Shown here: piece by piece, positions 18,842-27,505 of the stretch
How positions within the stretch are numbered: the first letter of the stretch is position 1
How the letters are laid out: every line of letters starts with the position of its first letter
From: Collinsella sp.
GTDB taxonomy: Bacteria > Actinomycetota > Coriobacteriia > Coriobacteriales > Coriobacteriaceae
DNA: 64,000 nt
Direction: 5' to 3'
NCBI GenBank assembly: GCA_019424905.1
Contig: JAHYYP010000004.1
Location: forward strand, 1 to 64,000
Notes under the pieces: model-generated
Database searches by the model: none
Told to the model about the DNA's origin: nothing
The model's input: the letters and a program-made list of their open reading frames with translations, nothing else
Made by a program: the position numbers and the translations under genes

Positions 18842-18854
18842 AAAGGAGTACATA

Positions 18855-19577
18855 ATGATCAAGAAGGTCATGGAGGACTACAAGGTCCTGTTGCGGAGCA
18901 TTCCCGCGGCAACGGTTTCGCTGTTTTTCGTGAGCGTCATCATGATGAACCTGCTGGCCAACAAAGAGCTCATCAGCCTGCCGTATCTGGCACTCGATTG
19001 CGGCTTTGTGGTGAGCTGGGTTTCGTTTTTGTGCCAGGACATGATCTGTAAGCGCTTTGGCGCCAAGGCATCCATCAAAATCTCTATCCTCGCGCTGCTG
19101 GTCAACCTGGCCGTGAGCCTGTGCTTTTGGGCATGCTCGCTCACGCCCGGTATGTGGGGCGCCTACTACGACACGGGCATGATCGAGGTTAACACTGCCC
19201 TTAACGCTACCATCGGTGGCACCTGGTACGTGGTGCTGGGCTCTTCGCTGGCGATGCTCGTCTCTGCCGTGGTTAACTCCACGCTCAACCAGTCGCTCGG
19301 CCGCATGCTCAAAAAGAATAATTTTGCGAGCTTTGCCTTCCGCTCCTATGTGTCCACGGGTGTTGGCCAGTTTATCGACAACCTGGTCTTTGCCATTGTG
19401 GTGAGCCACACGTTCTTTGGTTGGACCTGGGTGCAGGTCCTTATGTGTTCGCTGACCGGCGCTGTCGCCGAGCTGCTGTGCGAGGTCTTCCTGAGCCCCG
19501 TGGGCTACAAGGTCGTGCGCGGCTGGGAGCGCGAGAATGTGGGTTCCGAGTACCTCGAGCGCCACGCAACCGCCTAA
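18855..19577 (+). CDS. Queuosine precursor transporter, VUT/YhhQ family
   Basis: A 240-residue membrane protein with six or so hydrophobic segments and the Vut_1 features VIMMNLLANKE, CQDMICKRFG and GVGQFIDNLVFAIV. E. coli YhhQ imports the queuosine precursors preQ0 and preQ1 for tRNA modification; the same role is inferred. AAAGGAG lies 6 nt before the ATG. A candidate preQ1 riboswitch occupies the leader. The SDR gene follows after only 9 nt and is probably cotranscribed. No queuosine biosynthesis genes are visible in the window, consistent with salvage. Confidence 0.88.
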   Translation: MIKKVMEDYKVLLRSIPAATVSLFFVSVIMMNLLANKELISLPYLALDCGFVVSWVSFLCQDMICKRFGAKASIKISILALLVNLAVSLCFWACSLTPGMWGAYYDTGMIEVNTALNATIGGTWYVVLGSSLAMLVSAVVNSTLNQSLGRMLKKNNFASFAFRSYVSTGVGQFIDNLVFAIVVSHTFFGWTWVQVLMCSLTGAVAELLCEVFLSPVGYKVVRGWERENVGSEYLERHATA

Positions 19578-19586
19578 GGAGCAAGT

Positions 19587-20267
19587 ATGCGGGTTTTGAT
19601 CACGGGCGCTTCGGGCGGTATCGGAGCCGCGTGCGTGCAGCGCTTTTTGGACGAGGGCCACGAGGTCGTGGGCTTTGATCTGCTGCCGGCGGCGATCGAA
19701 CACGAGCGCTACCGCCATCTGATCGTTGATGTCCGCGAGCCTGACTCGTTTCCAGGCGACCTTGAACCCCAGGTAATCGTGAACGTTGCTGGTACGCAGG
19801 ATTCGGCCGACGATATTGCTGCCAACCTGCGTGGCACCATCAACGTGACCGAGCACTACGCCTTTGTGGGGGAGGGGCTTGCCGCCAAGCCGACACTGGC
19901 TATCAAATCCGTGGTCAATGTGGGGTCGGCGAGCGGACATACGGGATCGGAGTTTCCTGCCTATGCTGCCAGCAAGGGCGGCGTTATCGCCTACACCAAG
20001 AACCTTGCAAACCGCCTGGCACCGCAGGCCATCGCCAACAGTGTGGACCCGGGCGGCGTTATCACGCCGCTCAACCGTTGCGTGATGGAAGACGAACACC
20101 TGTGGAACCAGATTATGGAGCTCACGCCGCTTAAACGCTGGGCCACCGCCCAAGAGATCGCCGAGTGGATCTACTTTGTGGGCGTGACCAACCGGTTTAT
20201 GACCGGGCAGAGCCTGCTGATCGATGGCGGCGAGGCCGGCCGCACACAATTTATTTGGCCCGAATAG
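19587..20267 (+). CDS. Short-chain dehydrogenase/reductase
   Basis: A 226-residue SDR with the cofactor motif TGASGGIG at residues 6-13, NVAG in strand 4, catalytic Ser in VGSASG, and the catalytic pair in YAASK. The C-terminus carries the usual IDGG block. An Asp after strand 2 (GFDLL) favours NAD over NADP. The substrate cannot be read from the sequence. It starts 9 nt after the queuosine transporter stop with GGAGCAAGT upstream, so it is likely in the same operon, though a role in queuosine salvage is not established. Confidence 0.85.
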   Translation: MRVLITGASGGIGAACVQRFLDEGHEVVGFDLLPAAIEHERYRHLIVDVREPDSFPGDLEPQVIVNVAGTQDSADDIAANLRGTINVTEHYAFVGEGLAAKPTLAIKSVVNVGSASGHTGSEFPAYAASKGGVIAYTKNLANRLAPQAIANSVDPGGVITPLNRCVMEDEHLWNQIMELTPLKRWATAQEIAEWIYFVGVTNRFMTGQSLLIDGGEAGRTQFIWPE

Positions 20268-20268
20268 G

Positions 20269-20302
20269 AAACGCGCCCGATGGAAAGCCGTCGGGCGCGT
20301 TT
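20269..20302. terminator. Bidirectional terminator
   Basis: Stem AAACGCGCCCGA/TCGGGCGCGTTT with a 10-nt loop and a T-run on the plus strand. It is shared by the convergent SDR and ung genes. Confidence 0.85.
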
Positions 20303-20317
20303 TTGATGTATCGATTT

Positions 20318-21043
20318 TTAGCTGAGGCAAGTCCAGTTGACGGGGGTCGAGCCGTGCTGTTCGAGTAGCCGATTGGCAGCGGAGAAGGGGCGCGACCCCA
20401 TAAAAGCGGGGAGTTCTGCCGTGGCACGGTTGGCCGAAAGCGGCGAGGGGTGCGTAGAGGCCAGGCAGAACTTGCCGGTTGCTTTGCCCGCGCCGATTGC
20501 GGCGAGCTTGCCTTCGACCATCTGCTGGGCAAAGCGACCCCATGCCAAAAAGACTACCGGCTGGGGCAGCTGGCAGCAGCGTTCGATAACGTAGTCGGTC
20601 AGGGTGCTCCAGCCCAGTTTGGCGTGCGAGTTCGCGGCATGCTCGCGCACGGTGAGCGTGGTGTTGAGGAGCAGGACGCCCTGTTGTGCCCATGGTGTTA
20701 GGTCTCCCGTGGCGGGAATGGGGCAACCCAGATCGGCTTTGAGTTCCTTATAGATGTTGCGCAGGCTCGGCGGCAACTTGGTTTGCGTTGCGGGGACCGA
20801 GAACGACAGTCCCATGGCCTGATTGGGACCGTGATAAGGGTCCTGACCCAAGATGACAACTTTGACCTGGTCGGCCGGCGTGTAGGCGAGGGCATTGAGG
20901 ATGTCGTCTTGTGCCGGGTAGATAGTCTGCTCGGCACGCAAAAGGGCGATGCGCTCGAGCAGCTGGTTCGTAGTGTCACGTACCGGCTGCGGCGCATCGC
21001 CCAACCAAGTTGCTATGTTGTGGTCGCGGGTTGCGGTGTCCAT
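20318..21043 (-). CDS. ung: Uracil-DNA glycosylase, family 1
   Basis: A 241-residue enzyme with the catalytic water-activating loop GQDPYHG (D68), the uracil-binding LLLNTTLTV, and the DNA-intercalation loop HPSPLSA with its catalytic His. It removes uracil from DNA in base-excision repair. Length is typical for the family. A clear AAAGGAG precedes the ATG, and a TACAAT box occurs upstream on the minus strand. Confidence 0.95.
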   Translation of the reverse strand: MDTATRDHNIATWLGDAPQPVRDTTNQLLERIALLRAEQTIYPAQDDILNALAYTPADQVKVVILGQDPYHGPNQAMGLSFSVPATQTKLPPSLRNIYKELKADLGCPIPATGDLTPWAQQGVLLLNTTLTVREHAANSHAKLGWSTLTDYVIERCCQLPQPVVFLAWGRFAQQMVEGKLAAIGAGKATGKFCLASTHPSPLSANRATAELPAFMGSRPFSAANRLLEQHGSTPVNWTCLS

Positions 21044-21078
21044 GGGGCTCCTTTATGGTAGATGCTCTGTTGGCATCT

Positions 21079-21084
21079 ATTGTA
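21079..21084 (-). promoter_or_regulatory. -10 box TACAAT before ung
   Basis: TACAAT reads on the minus strand about 36 nt before the ung start. A short hairpin (AGATGC/GCATCT) lies between it and the ribosome site. Confidence 0.4.
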
Positions 21085-21131
21085 AAGGCGCACCGGTTGC
21101 CTTTATGACACGGCTGTATAAAGAACGGGGT

Positions 21132-22034
21132 CTACGAGACGCGCTCGGGCGCTCCTGCCATACGGGCCTGTCCATGTGCACGGAGGCGCGGAAGCTCGAC
21201 GGTTGCCACCATGACGCCGGTGAGGATGAGGGTGGCGCCAAAGAAGGCGATGGGGTTCAGGACCTCGCCGACCAGGAAGAACGAAAAGACGGCAGAGCAG
21301 ACCGGCTCGAGCGAGAAAGCGAAGCCGGTGGTCTCGGCAGGCACGTGGGGCTGCACGAGCGTTTGGGTGATAAAGCCATAGGCAGAGCAGATGAGTGCGA
21401 GCGCGACGACAACGACAATCTCGCTCGGCGTGCCGGGAAGCGTGAAACCGCCAAAGGTGAATGCGGCGATACCCGAGAATAAGCAGCCGAAGCCCAGCTG
21501 CCAAACGCCCAGGGCCAGCGGGTCGACATCTTCGACAAAGCGCTTCGCCACAATGATATGGCCGGCATAGACAAAAGCGGAGAGCAGCATGATGAGCGCG
21601 CCCGGGTTCAGGCTGGTGAAGTCGGCGCCCGAGAGCAGCAACATACCGCAGGTGACGATGGCGGTGCCGACGAGCACTTTGCGCTCGGGGGCACGACGCA
21701 GCAGGGCGGCGTTGGCAAACGGCACGATCACGACCGTCAGGCTCTGCAAAAAGCCGGCGGTGGAGGCGGAGGTGAGGCTGGAGCCCAGGCACATGCAGGT
21801 GAGTTCGGTTGCCATAATGGCGCCGATGATGGCAGCGCGGACCATAAGGTCGCGGTTGATGCGGAAAGCGCGCTTGTGGAAGAGCAGCAGGCAAGCCACA
21901 AAGGCGATGATGCAGCGCAGCGCAACGATGCTCGTGGCGTTCATACTGTCCATGCCGATCTTCATGAGGGGGTACGAAAAGCCCCATGCGACGGGAACGG
22001 AAAATGAGAGCGCGATTGCTTTTTTGCGATCCAT
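21132..22034 (-). CDS. EamA/DMT-superfamily transporter
   Basis: A 300-residue protein with ten predicted TM helices arranged as two EamA repeats (first WGFSYPLMKIG, second FVYAGHIIVAKRF). Members export metabolites or amino acids; the substrate is not evident. AAAAGGAG precedes the ATG. It is divergent from a LysR-type gene with 158 nt between them, a common arrangement in which the LysR protein controls the exporter. A second such pair lies at 61-63 kb. Confidence 0.85.
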   Translation of the reverse strand: MDRKKAIALSFSVPVAWGFSYPLMKIGMDSMNATSIVALRCIIAFVACLLLFHKRAFRINRDLMVRAAIIGAIMATELTCMCLGSSLTSASTAGFLQSLTVVIVPFANAALLRRAPERKVLVGTAIVTCGMLLLSGADFTSLNPGALIMLLSAFVYAGHIIVAKRFVEDVDPLALGVWQLGFGCLFSGIAAFTFGGFTLPGTPSEIVVVVALALICSAYGFITQTLVQPHVPAETTGFAFSLEPVCSAVFSFFLVGEVLNPIAFFGATLILTGVMVATVELPRLRAHGQARMAGAPERVS

Positions 22035-22192
22035 GGGACTCCTTTTGTTACAGAACGGTTTCGTAAAAAGGATTCTGCTCCCAGATGTGGATGTAGTAAA
22101 GCGAATGTATCTTCAGTATGATTAAGAAATGCTAATGTCATTAGGAAAAGCGCTGGCAAAACGTTTTACGGCTGCATTGATGTGGAGGCACG

Positions 22193-23059
22193 ATGGCATC
22201 GCGGTATCAGATTGTTTGTATGGTGGTCGATCGCGGCAGTCTTAAGGGCGCGGCGGACGAGTTGGGCTATACGCAAAGTGCGGTGAGCCAGGCCGTCAAG
22301 GCGCTCGAGCGCGAGCTGGGCACCACGCTTATCGAGCGCGGAAAGCAGGGCGTTTCGCTTACGCGCGATGGCAAGCAGTATCTGCCGTACCTGCGCCAGA
22401 TTGTGACCGCCGAGGCCGAGCTCGAGGGCAAGCGCCAGGAGCTGCTGGGGCTTTCGTCGACCGATATTCGCATCGCGACGTTTACCAACGTGAGCCGTAC
22501 CGTGCTGCCGCGTGTGATCCGCGACTTTGGTACGCTGCACCCGGGCGTACGCTTTACCCTCAAGCAGGGCGATTACACGCGCAACGCTCAGTGGGTGCAC
22601 GACGGCGTGGTGGATTTTTGCTTTACGGCGCGCGGGTTTACCGCAGGCCTCGAGAAGCGTGTGGTCTATCACGACGAGTTGGTGGCGCTGCTGCCGGCTG
22701 CGCATCCGCTGGCGGCAAAGGAAAAGGTGACGCTCGCCGACCTGGCGTCCGAGCCCTTTGTGCTGCTGGATGAGGGCGAACAGAGCCTGGTGCTCGATGC
22801 ATTTGCGACACATGGGCTGTCGCCGCACGTGACGAGTGAGGTGACTGACGACTACACCATCATGGCGATGGTGGAGGAGGGCCTAGGCGTGAGCATGCTC
22901 TACCGTCGTACTGTGGAGGGCATGCGAGCCGATATTCGTGTGCGACCCATCGTGCATGCTCCCTCGCGCGACGTAGTGGCAGCTTGGCGCAGCTGGGATA
23001 CCATGCCTATCGCCACGAGGCGCTTTATCGACTATATGAGCTCGCATATTGTCAATTAA
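22193..23059 (+). CDS. LysR-type transcriptional regulator
   Basis: A 288-residue regulator. The N-terminal winged helix (GSLKGAADELGYTQSAVSQAVKALE) is followed by a linker helix and a periplasmic-binding-like effector domain from about residue 90. GGAGG sits 4 nt before the ATG. It is divergent from the EamA transporter gene, its most likely target, and converges on the MATE gene. The C-terminal segment TDDYTIMAMVEEGLGVS is nearly shared with the LysR at 62241, so the two belong to one subfamily. The ligand is unknown. Confidence 0.9.
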   Translation: MASRYQIVCMVVDRGSLKGAADELGYTQSAVSQAVKALERELGTTLIERGKQGVSLTRDGKQYLPYLRQIVTAEAELEGKRQELLGLSSTDIRIATFTNVSRTVLPRVIRDFGTLHPGVRFTLKQGDYTRNAQWVHDGVVDFCFTARGFTAGLEKRVVYHDELVALLPAAHPLAAKEKVTLADLASEPFVLLDEGEQSLVLDAFATHGLSPHVTSEVTDDYTIMAMVEEGLGVSMLYRRTVEGMRADIRVRPIVHAPSRDVVAAWRSWDTMPIATRRFIDYMSSHIVN

Positions 23060-23086
23060 TGACTGGCGTGGCGTTGAGTGCGGTGT

Positions 23087-24469
23087 CTAGCGGGCTGTCG
23101 CTTTGGCTTGGGTGGCGCGATAGGTGCGTGCCGGGTGGCAAAGTAGTACCGCCACGACCATAAAGAACGCCGTGGTGCCCAGGCTGATGGGGTAGACCAT
23201 CATGATGTTCGCAAAGGTGCGGAAGTGCGGGAACACGCAGAACACCCAATAGAAGCGGATGCCGCAGACGCAGATCATGGTGATGAGGGCGGGCGTGAGC
23301 GAGATACCAAAGCCGCGTAGGTAGCCGGACATGTTTTCGTAGAACATGCTAAAGGCGTACGCCGGGAAGATCGAACACACGCGGATATAGCCGATCGAGA
23401 CGATGTTGGGATCGCTGTTGAACAGCGACAAGATCTCGCGCCCCAGGCCGACAATGACGACAATCGTGGTGAGTGCAACGATACCGCCTTCGACCAGGCA
23501 GACCTTGAGCGTTTTGGTGCAGCGGTCGATCTGGCGGGCACCGTGGTTTTGTCCCACAAAGGTGGTGCAAGCCTGGCTAAAGCTGTTGAGCAGGTTGTAG
23601 CATACGTACTCCAAGCTCATAGCGGCGCTCGATGCCGCCATGACCTCGGTGCCCAGGCTGTTGATAGCAGACTGGATGATGATGTTGGCGACGGCAAAGA
23701 CGGCGCTCTGGATGCCGGCGGGCAGGCCGATCTTGACGATGCGCTTGAGGGCGACGGGGTCTAAGCCTAAGTCGCGCGGGGTGACGCGGACGACGGAGTC
23801 GGTCTTGAGCAGGCGGATAAAGAGCGTAGCGGCGCTGACGGTGTAGGCGATGGCGGTGGCGATGGCGACGCCCGCGACGCCCCAGTGGAGTACGGGGACA
23901 AAGATGAGGTCCAGGCCAATGTTGAGGACGGTGGACACGGCAAGCGCCTGCAGCGGCATGCGGGTGATGCCGACGGAGCGGAAGATCGCGGCCTCAAAGT
24001 TGTAAAGCAAGATCGAGGGCATGCTGAGCAAAAAGACGCGTAGGTAGAGCGAAGCGAGCGGCATGGTTTCGGCGGGAACGTTGAGCGCGGCGAGCATGGG
24101 CTCGGCAAAGATCTCGCCCAGTGCGATGACGACAAAGCCCACAAGTGCCATAAGAATCGAGGTATGGACGGCGCGTTTGACCATGTTCTGATCGTTGCGG
24201 CCGATAGCGTTGGCGATGACCACGTTGGAGCCAAGCGACATGCCAATAAACAGGTTGAGCATAAGACTGGTAAGCGGAACATTGGAGCCGACCGCCGCCA
24301 TGGCGAGGGTTCCCTGGTCGCCCGAGAAGTTACCGATGATGACCGTGGCGATGAGGTTCGACAGTTGCTCCAAGATGCTCGTGGCGGCCACAGGGAAGGC
24401 GAACAGGGGAACATTGCGCCACAGCGATCCGGTGGTCATGTCAATGTGCTTAGATACGGTGTCAGCCAT
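23087..24469 (-). CDS. MATE-family efflux transporter
   Basis: A 460-residue protein with twelve TM helices in two homologous six-helix halves. The first half has FPVAATSILEQLSNLIATVIIG and the second KIGLPAGIQSAVFAVANIIIQ, both typical of MATE/DinF-like exporters. Members expel drugs or metabolites by sodium or proton antiport; the substrate is not predictable. The ribosome site is weak (GAGAG). A strong GGGAC palindrome lies about 60 nt upstream of its start. Confidence 0.9.
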   Translation of the reverse strand: MADTVSKHIDMTTGSLWRNVPLFAFPVAATSILEQLSNLIATVIIGNFSGDQGTLAMAAVGSNVPLTSLMLNLFIGMSLGSNVVIANAIGRNDQNMVKRAVHTSILMALVGFVVIALGEIFAEPMLAALNVPAETMPLASLYLRVFLLSMPSILLYNFEAAIFRSVGITRMPLQALAVSTVLNIGLDLIFVPVLHWGVAGVAIATAIAYTVSAATLFIRLLKTDSVVRVTPRDLGLDPVALKRIVKIGLPAGIQSAVFAVANIIIQSAINSLGTEVMAASSAAMSLEYVCYNLLNSFSQACTTFVGQNHGARQIDRCTKTLKVCLVEGGIVALTTIVVIVGLGREILSLFNSDPNIVSIGYIRVCSIFPAYAFSMFYENMSGYLRGFGISLTPALITMICVCGIRFYWVFCVFPHFRTFANIMMVYPISLGTTAFFMVVAVLLCHPARTYRATQAKATAR

Positions 24470-24530
24470 ACGCTCTCAATCTCTAACATGCTCTTTTGTG
24501 CTTATTTGCGCAGAAGATGATACTCCTAAT

Positions 24531-24594
24531 CGCCTAGTCATTGGGGACGTTCTAAAACGATTACTCATTCAAGAACGTCCCCAATGACTAGGCG
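24531..24594. repeat. Complete GGGAC-core palindrome with 23-bp perfect arms
   Basis: Arms 24531-24553 and 24572-24594 are exact complements and carry CATTGGGGACGTTCT; an 18-nt loop separates them. It lies in the gap between the divergent MATE and RlmA genes. A half copy occurs at 1084-1112 and the GGGAC core recurs in at least seven places here. Confidence 0.75.
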
Positions 24595-24647
24595 GGGAAG
24601 GCGTGCGACAATGGTGGGCGTTGTGTTGTTCGCGCTAAGGAGTTGCC

Positions 24648-25463
24648 ATGTTGTTGTGTCCCGTTTGCCATGAGCCGCTGGTGGATGACGAACGCGGTGC
24701 TGCATGCGCGGGTGGGCACCGGTTTGACCGTGCGCGCGAGGGCTATCTATATCTCCTGCGCTCGTCCAAGAGCGGCGACTCCATGGGCGATCCCAAGTCG
24801 CAGGCACGCAGCCGTCGCGACTTTCTGAACCGCGGTTACTATGCGCCGTTGCGCGATGCGATGGTCGAGCTGGTGCGCGAGCGGGTGTCTGGACGTGCCG
24901 CGTCTACGAACTGCCCCATGACGTTGCTCGATATTTGCTGTGGCGAGGGCTACTACACCAGCGCCATGGGTGCGGTGCCGGGCGTGGATGCTTACGGCTT
25001 TGACCTGGGCAAAGAGATGGTGCGCCTTGCTGCCAAGCGCGGCGATGCGACCTACTTCGTGGCCAACATGAAGGACATCCCCGTGGCCGATGGCACCTTC
25101 GATATGGTGACCGAGCTCTTCGCTCCCTTTAACGAGCGCGAATTTGCCCGCGTGCTGGCTCCAGAGGGCTCACTCTATACCGTGGTGCCGGGTGCCCGTC
25201 ATCTCTTTGGGCTCAAGGAGGTGCTCTACGATACGCCGTACCTTAACGATGAGAAGCTGCCGAAGACCACCGAGCTCGAGTTGGTCGGAACGCAGCGGGC
25301 GTCTGCGAACATTACGCTCCAGACCCAGGCAGACATCGAGGCGGTGTTCCAGATGACGCCGTACTACTACCGCACGCGCCCTGCCGACAAAGAGCGCCTG
25401 GCAAACTTGGATACCCTTCAAACCGACATCGACTTCATCATCGCCGAGTACCGCCACTGCTAA
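24648..25463 (+). CDS. RlmA-type 23S rRNA (guanine-N1)-methyltransferase
   Basis: A 271-residue protein. The N-terminal zinc finger is C4, C7, C20 and H24, followed by the SAM-binding motif LDICCGEGYYT at about 92 and a post-motif segment ELFAPFN. E. coli RlmA(I) methylates G745 and the Gram-positive RlmA(II)/TlrB methylates G748, the latter giving tylosin tolerance; which base is modified here is not decided. The start codon follows AAGGAG. A dispersed hairpin repeat begins directly at the stop codon. Confidence 0.85.
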   Translation: MLLCPVCHEPLVDDERGAACAGGHRFDRAREGYLYLLRSSKSGDSMGDPKSQARSRRDFLNRGYYAPLRDAMVELVRERVSGRAASTNCPMTLLDICCGEGYYTSAMGAVPGVDAYGFDLGKEMVRLAAKRGDATYFVANMKDIPVADGTFDMVTELFAPFNEREFARVLAPEGSLYTVVPGARHLFGLKEVLYDTPYLNDEKLPKTTELELVGTQRASANITLQTQADIEAVFQMTPYYYRTRPADKERLANLDTLQTDIDFIIAEYRHC

Positions 25464-25497
25464 CCTACCAAAAAGGGACAGGTTTATTTTGGCAGGT
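25463..25497. repeat. Short palindromic repeat with AAGGGACAGG core
   Basis: ACCTACCAAAA and TTTTGGCAGGT form a near-perfect stem around AGGGACAGGTTTA. Thirty bases from the first CCAAAA onward are identical to the copy at 46002-46036. It starts at the RlmA stop codon and may act as its terminator. Confidence 0.65.
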
Positions 25498-25514
25498 TTT
25501 ATCTGGGCAAACGC

Positions 25515-25552
25515 AAAGGGCCGACCGCGGAGATGCGCGATCGGCCCTTTTT
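25515..25552. terminator. Bidirectional terminator
   Basis: Stem AAAGGGCCGA/TCGGCCCTTT followed by further T on the plus strand, between the convergent rlmA-like gene and the membrane protein gene. Confidence 0.75.
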
Positions 25553-25588
25553 AGTTGCTTGGCTGCAGAGGTTATGAGAAGCGAGCGC

Positions 25589-25990
25589 TTACAGGCGGTC
25601 CTTGTTCTCGGCCTTAACGGCGTGTGCCTGCTGGACAAAGAACAGGTCGTACACCACGATGACAAAGGCGACGATATTGACGGCGCTGCCGCCGAGCGCG
25701 GGAAGCGTGAGCGCGGCCTGCGCAATCGTGGCGATTGCGGCAACGATGCCGAGCTTAAACGCAGCATCCACCTGCGAAGGCTTGTTGGCGCCCTTGATGC
25801 CCGCAACACCTGCGGCGAGATCGATGAGGCCCTTGGCGACCAGCACGACCGCGGCGAGCATGGCGTTCGACCCGTACGTGGAATCGAGGTTGCCGGTCGC
25901 GATGCCGGCGATTCCAATGACGAGACTGGCGATGCCCAGAACAAAATAAATCAGGGCAAGGATTTTGAGTGTCTTGCGAGCGGCGCTCAT
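25589..25990 (-). CDS. Small four-TM membrane protein of unknown function
   Basis: A 133-residue, Ala/Ile/Val-rich protein with four predicted TM helices and short loops, starting MSAARKTLKIL and ending with a basic/acidic tail KAENKDRL. The family is not recognised with certainty; similar small integral membrane proteins are common in Coriobacteriia. The ATG at 25990 is chosen because AAAGGA lies about 7 nt upstream. The frame stays open further upstream but without membrane character or a ribosome site. Confidence 0.7.
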   Translation of the reverse strand: MSAARKTLKILALIYFVLGIASLVIGIAGIATGNLDSTYGSNAMLAAVVLVAKGLIDLAAGVAGIKGANKPSQVDAAFKLGIVAAIATIAQAALTLPALGGSAVNIVAFVIVVYDLFFVQQAHAVKAENKDRL

Positions 25991-26224
25991 AGCTGGTCCT
26001 TTCGATGCGGGCGCGGAGAATCTGTCGCACCCAGGTTGCGGCACATATCGTGAAGCACATTGTAGTTCAACGGGGCGATGCATGCGCCTGAAAGCGCTTT
26101 GAGCCCGCGCAGCCCAACCCAACCTTTCAAAAAGGAAAGCTGGACGTAAGCCAAATCGATGGCAGCTCATGTGCGGCGCTGCGATGATGAGGCCGTAACA
26201 AGGAGCTGGTCTCGAGGAGGAGCC

Positions 26225-26368
26225 ATGATGTACGGAGCAGGGCAAGTGCGTGAGCCGCGGTCGTTGGGAAGGCGCATGGGTGATTCTGTGATCGCTGCCG
26301 TGTGCACGGGATTGATGGCAGTGCTTTGCATTGGGATGCTGTGGGCCATGTCGCATGTGGGACAATAG
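26225..26368 (+). CDS. Small single-TM protein, hypothetical
   Basis: A 47-codon frame starting MMYGAG with GAGGAGG 6 nt upstream, an ideal ribosome site. The N-terminal 20 residues are basic; residues about 22-43 form one hydrophobic helix. It lies 63 nt upstream of the rsmJ-like gene on the same strand and could be cotranscribed. No family is recognised; the ribosome site and membrane helix are the only evidence that it is real. Confidence 0.5.
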   Translation: MMYGAGQVREPRSLGRRMGDSVIAAVCTGLMAVLCIGMLWAMSHVGQ

Positions 26369-26431
26369 CGGACGGTTGGGTGCCGACATAAACGGCACTC
26401 ACGTATTCGTTTTGCTTTTTAAGGAGTACCC

Positions 26432-27136
26432 ATGGGCGTCGTCGATCCCTTTTCTGTTGCTCGGGCCGCGGGGCTTGAGCTGATCGGGAAGTCCGAGGGC
26501 CTCACGCTCACCGACGGCACGATGGAGCTGCGTGCCGATTTTGACCGCATGCTTCCGCGGCTCAAGCAGGGCTGTCTGCAGCAAGAGCTGTTGGTAAAGG
26601 CTGCGCGCGCAAAAGGCATCGAGTGCCCATGGGCGATTGATGCCACGGCAGGCTTTGGCGAGGATTCGCTGCTGTTGGCGGCCGCGGGCTTTACCGTCGA
26701 TCTGTATGAGCAGGATTGCGTGATCGCGGCGCTCCTCAAGGATGCCCTGGATCGCGCGGCAGATGATCCGGCGCTTGCGGCTGCCGTGTCGCGCATGCGC
26801 TTACATGCGGGCGAGGACAGCATTGCCGGCCTTCGCCATACGGCTGAGCTGATCGGGCGGGGCGAGCTTGCCGCCCCCGACGTGGTATATCTGGATCCCA
26901 TGTTTCCCGAACGCACCAAGAGCGCGGCGGTGAAAAAGAAGTTCCAACTCTTGCACCATCTGGAGCAGCCGTGCGCCGATGAGGAGACGCTGGTCGAAGC
27001 TGCGCTTGCGGCGCGCCCGCGCAAGGTCGTTATCAAGCGGCCGGTGAAGGGGCCGCTGCTTGCCGGCGTTAAGCCGAGCTATCAACTTGCGGGCAAGGCC
27101 GTTCGCTACGATGTTTTGGTGCCGCCGCGTTCGTAG
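26432..27136 (+). CDS. rsmJ: RsmJ-type 16S rRNA (guanine1516-N2)-methyltransferase
   Basis: A 234-residue SAM methyltransferase with the RsmJ hallmarks: WAIDATAGFGEDSLLLAAAG (motif I), the catalytic motif VVYLDPMFPERTKSAAVKK, and VVIKRPV in a C-terminal strand. E. coli RsmJ makes m2G1516 in 16S rRNA. AAGGAG lies close to the ATG. Length and motif order match the family, so the assignment is good although the modified base is inferred. Confidence 0.87.
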   Translation: MGVVDPFSVARAAGLELIGKSEGLTLTDGTMELRADFDRMLPRLKQGCLQQELLVKAARAKGIECPWAIDATAGFGEDSLLLAAAGFTVDLYEQDCVIAALLKDALDRAADDPALAAAVSRMRLHAGEDSIAGLRHTAELIGRGELAAPDVVYLDPMFPERTKSAAVKKKFQLLHHLEQPCADEETLVEAALAARPRKVVIKRPVKGPLLAGVKPSYQLAGKAVRYDVLVPPRS

Positions 27137-27184
27137 CTCGTGTGCGATGGCCGGCATTGCGCCGGCGCCGCGCCGATGCGGGAC

Positions 27185-27481
27185 CTATTTCCAAGGGTGC
27201 GACGTCAGGTGCCATCCGCCGCAGTATTCGCATTTGTAGCAGGCCAAACCACGCCGCCCGCGGTTTTCGCAGTCGGCCATAACTGCCTCGGCCTCGGCAC
27301 GCGTGTCGTAACGGTTTTTGCGCTCGCACGACTTGTAGCGCCAGGCTTCATCGCGCTCGGCGTCCAGGGCGTCGCGACGCTCGTCCTCGTGTGCAAACAG
27401 GTCGCTCATATCGCCGCCGGTGGCAGCGCCCAAAAACTCGCTTTTGGCCTTTGACCAGGCGGCTCGCTTTTTGCTTCCCAT
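27185..27481 (-). CDS. Small zinc-ribbon-like conserved protein
   Basis: A 98-residue basic protein. Its C-terminus contains CERKNRYDTRAEAEAV, then CYKCEYCGGWHLTSH, a likely treble-clef or zinc-ribbon metal site with three or four cysteines plus histidines. Such proteins are common in actinobacteria without a known role. The ATG at 27481 is favoured over an upstream TTG because AGAGGGG precedes it. It is divergent from the GNAT gene with a clear palindrome between them. Confidence 0.65.
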   Translation of the reverse strand: MGSKKRAAWSKAKSEFLGAATGGDMSDLFAHEDERRDALDAERDEAWRYKSCERKNRYDTRAEAEAVMADCENRGRRGLACYKCEYCGGWHLTSHPWK

Positions 27482-27505
27482 CTGCTTCGCGCCCCTCTTC
27501 AAACG

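Noticed and set aside
18834..20726. Minus-strand open frame of 630 codons over the transporter, SDR and part of ung
   Set aside because: Crosses three genes and a terminator, with low-complexity His/Arg/Gln-rich translation typical of shadow frames.
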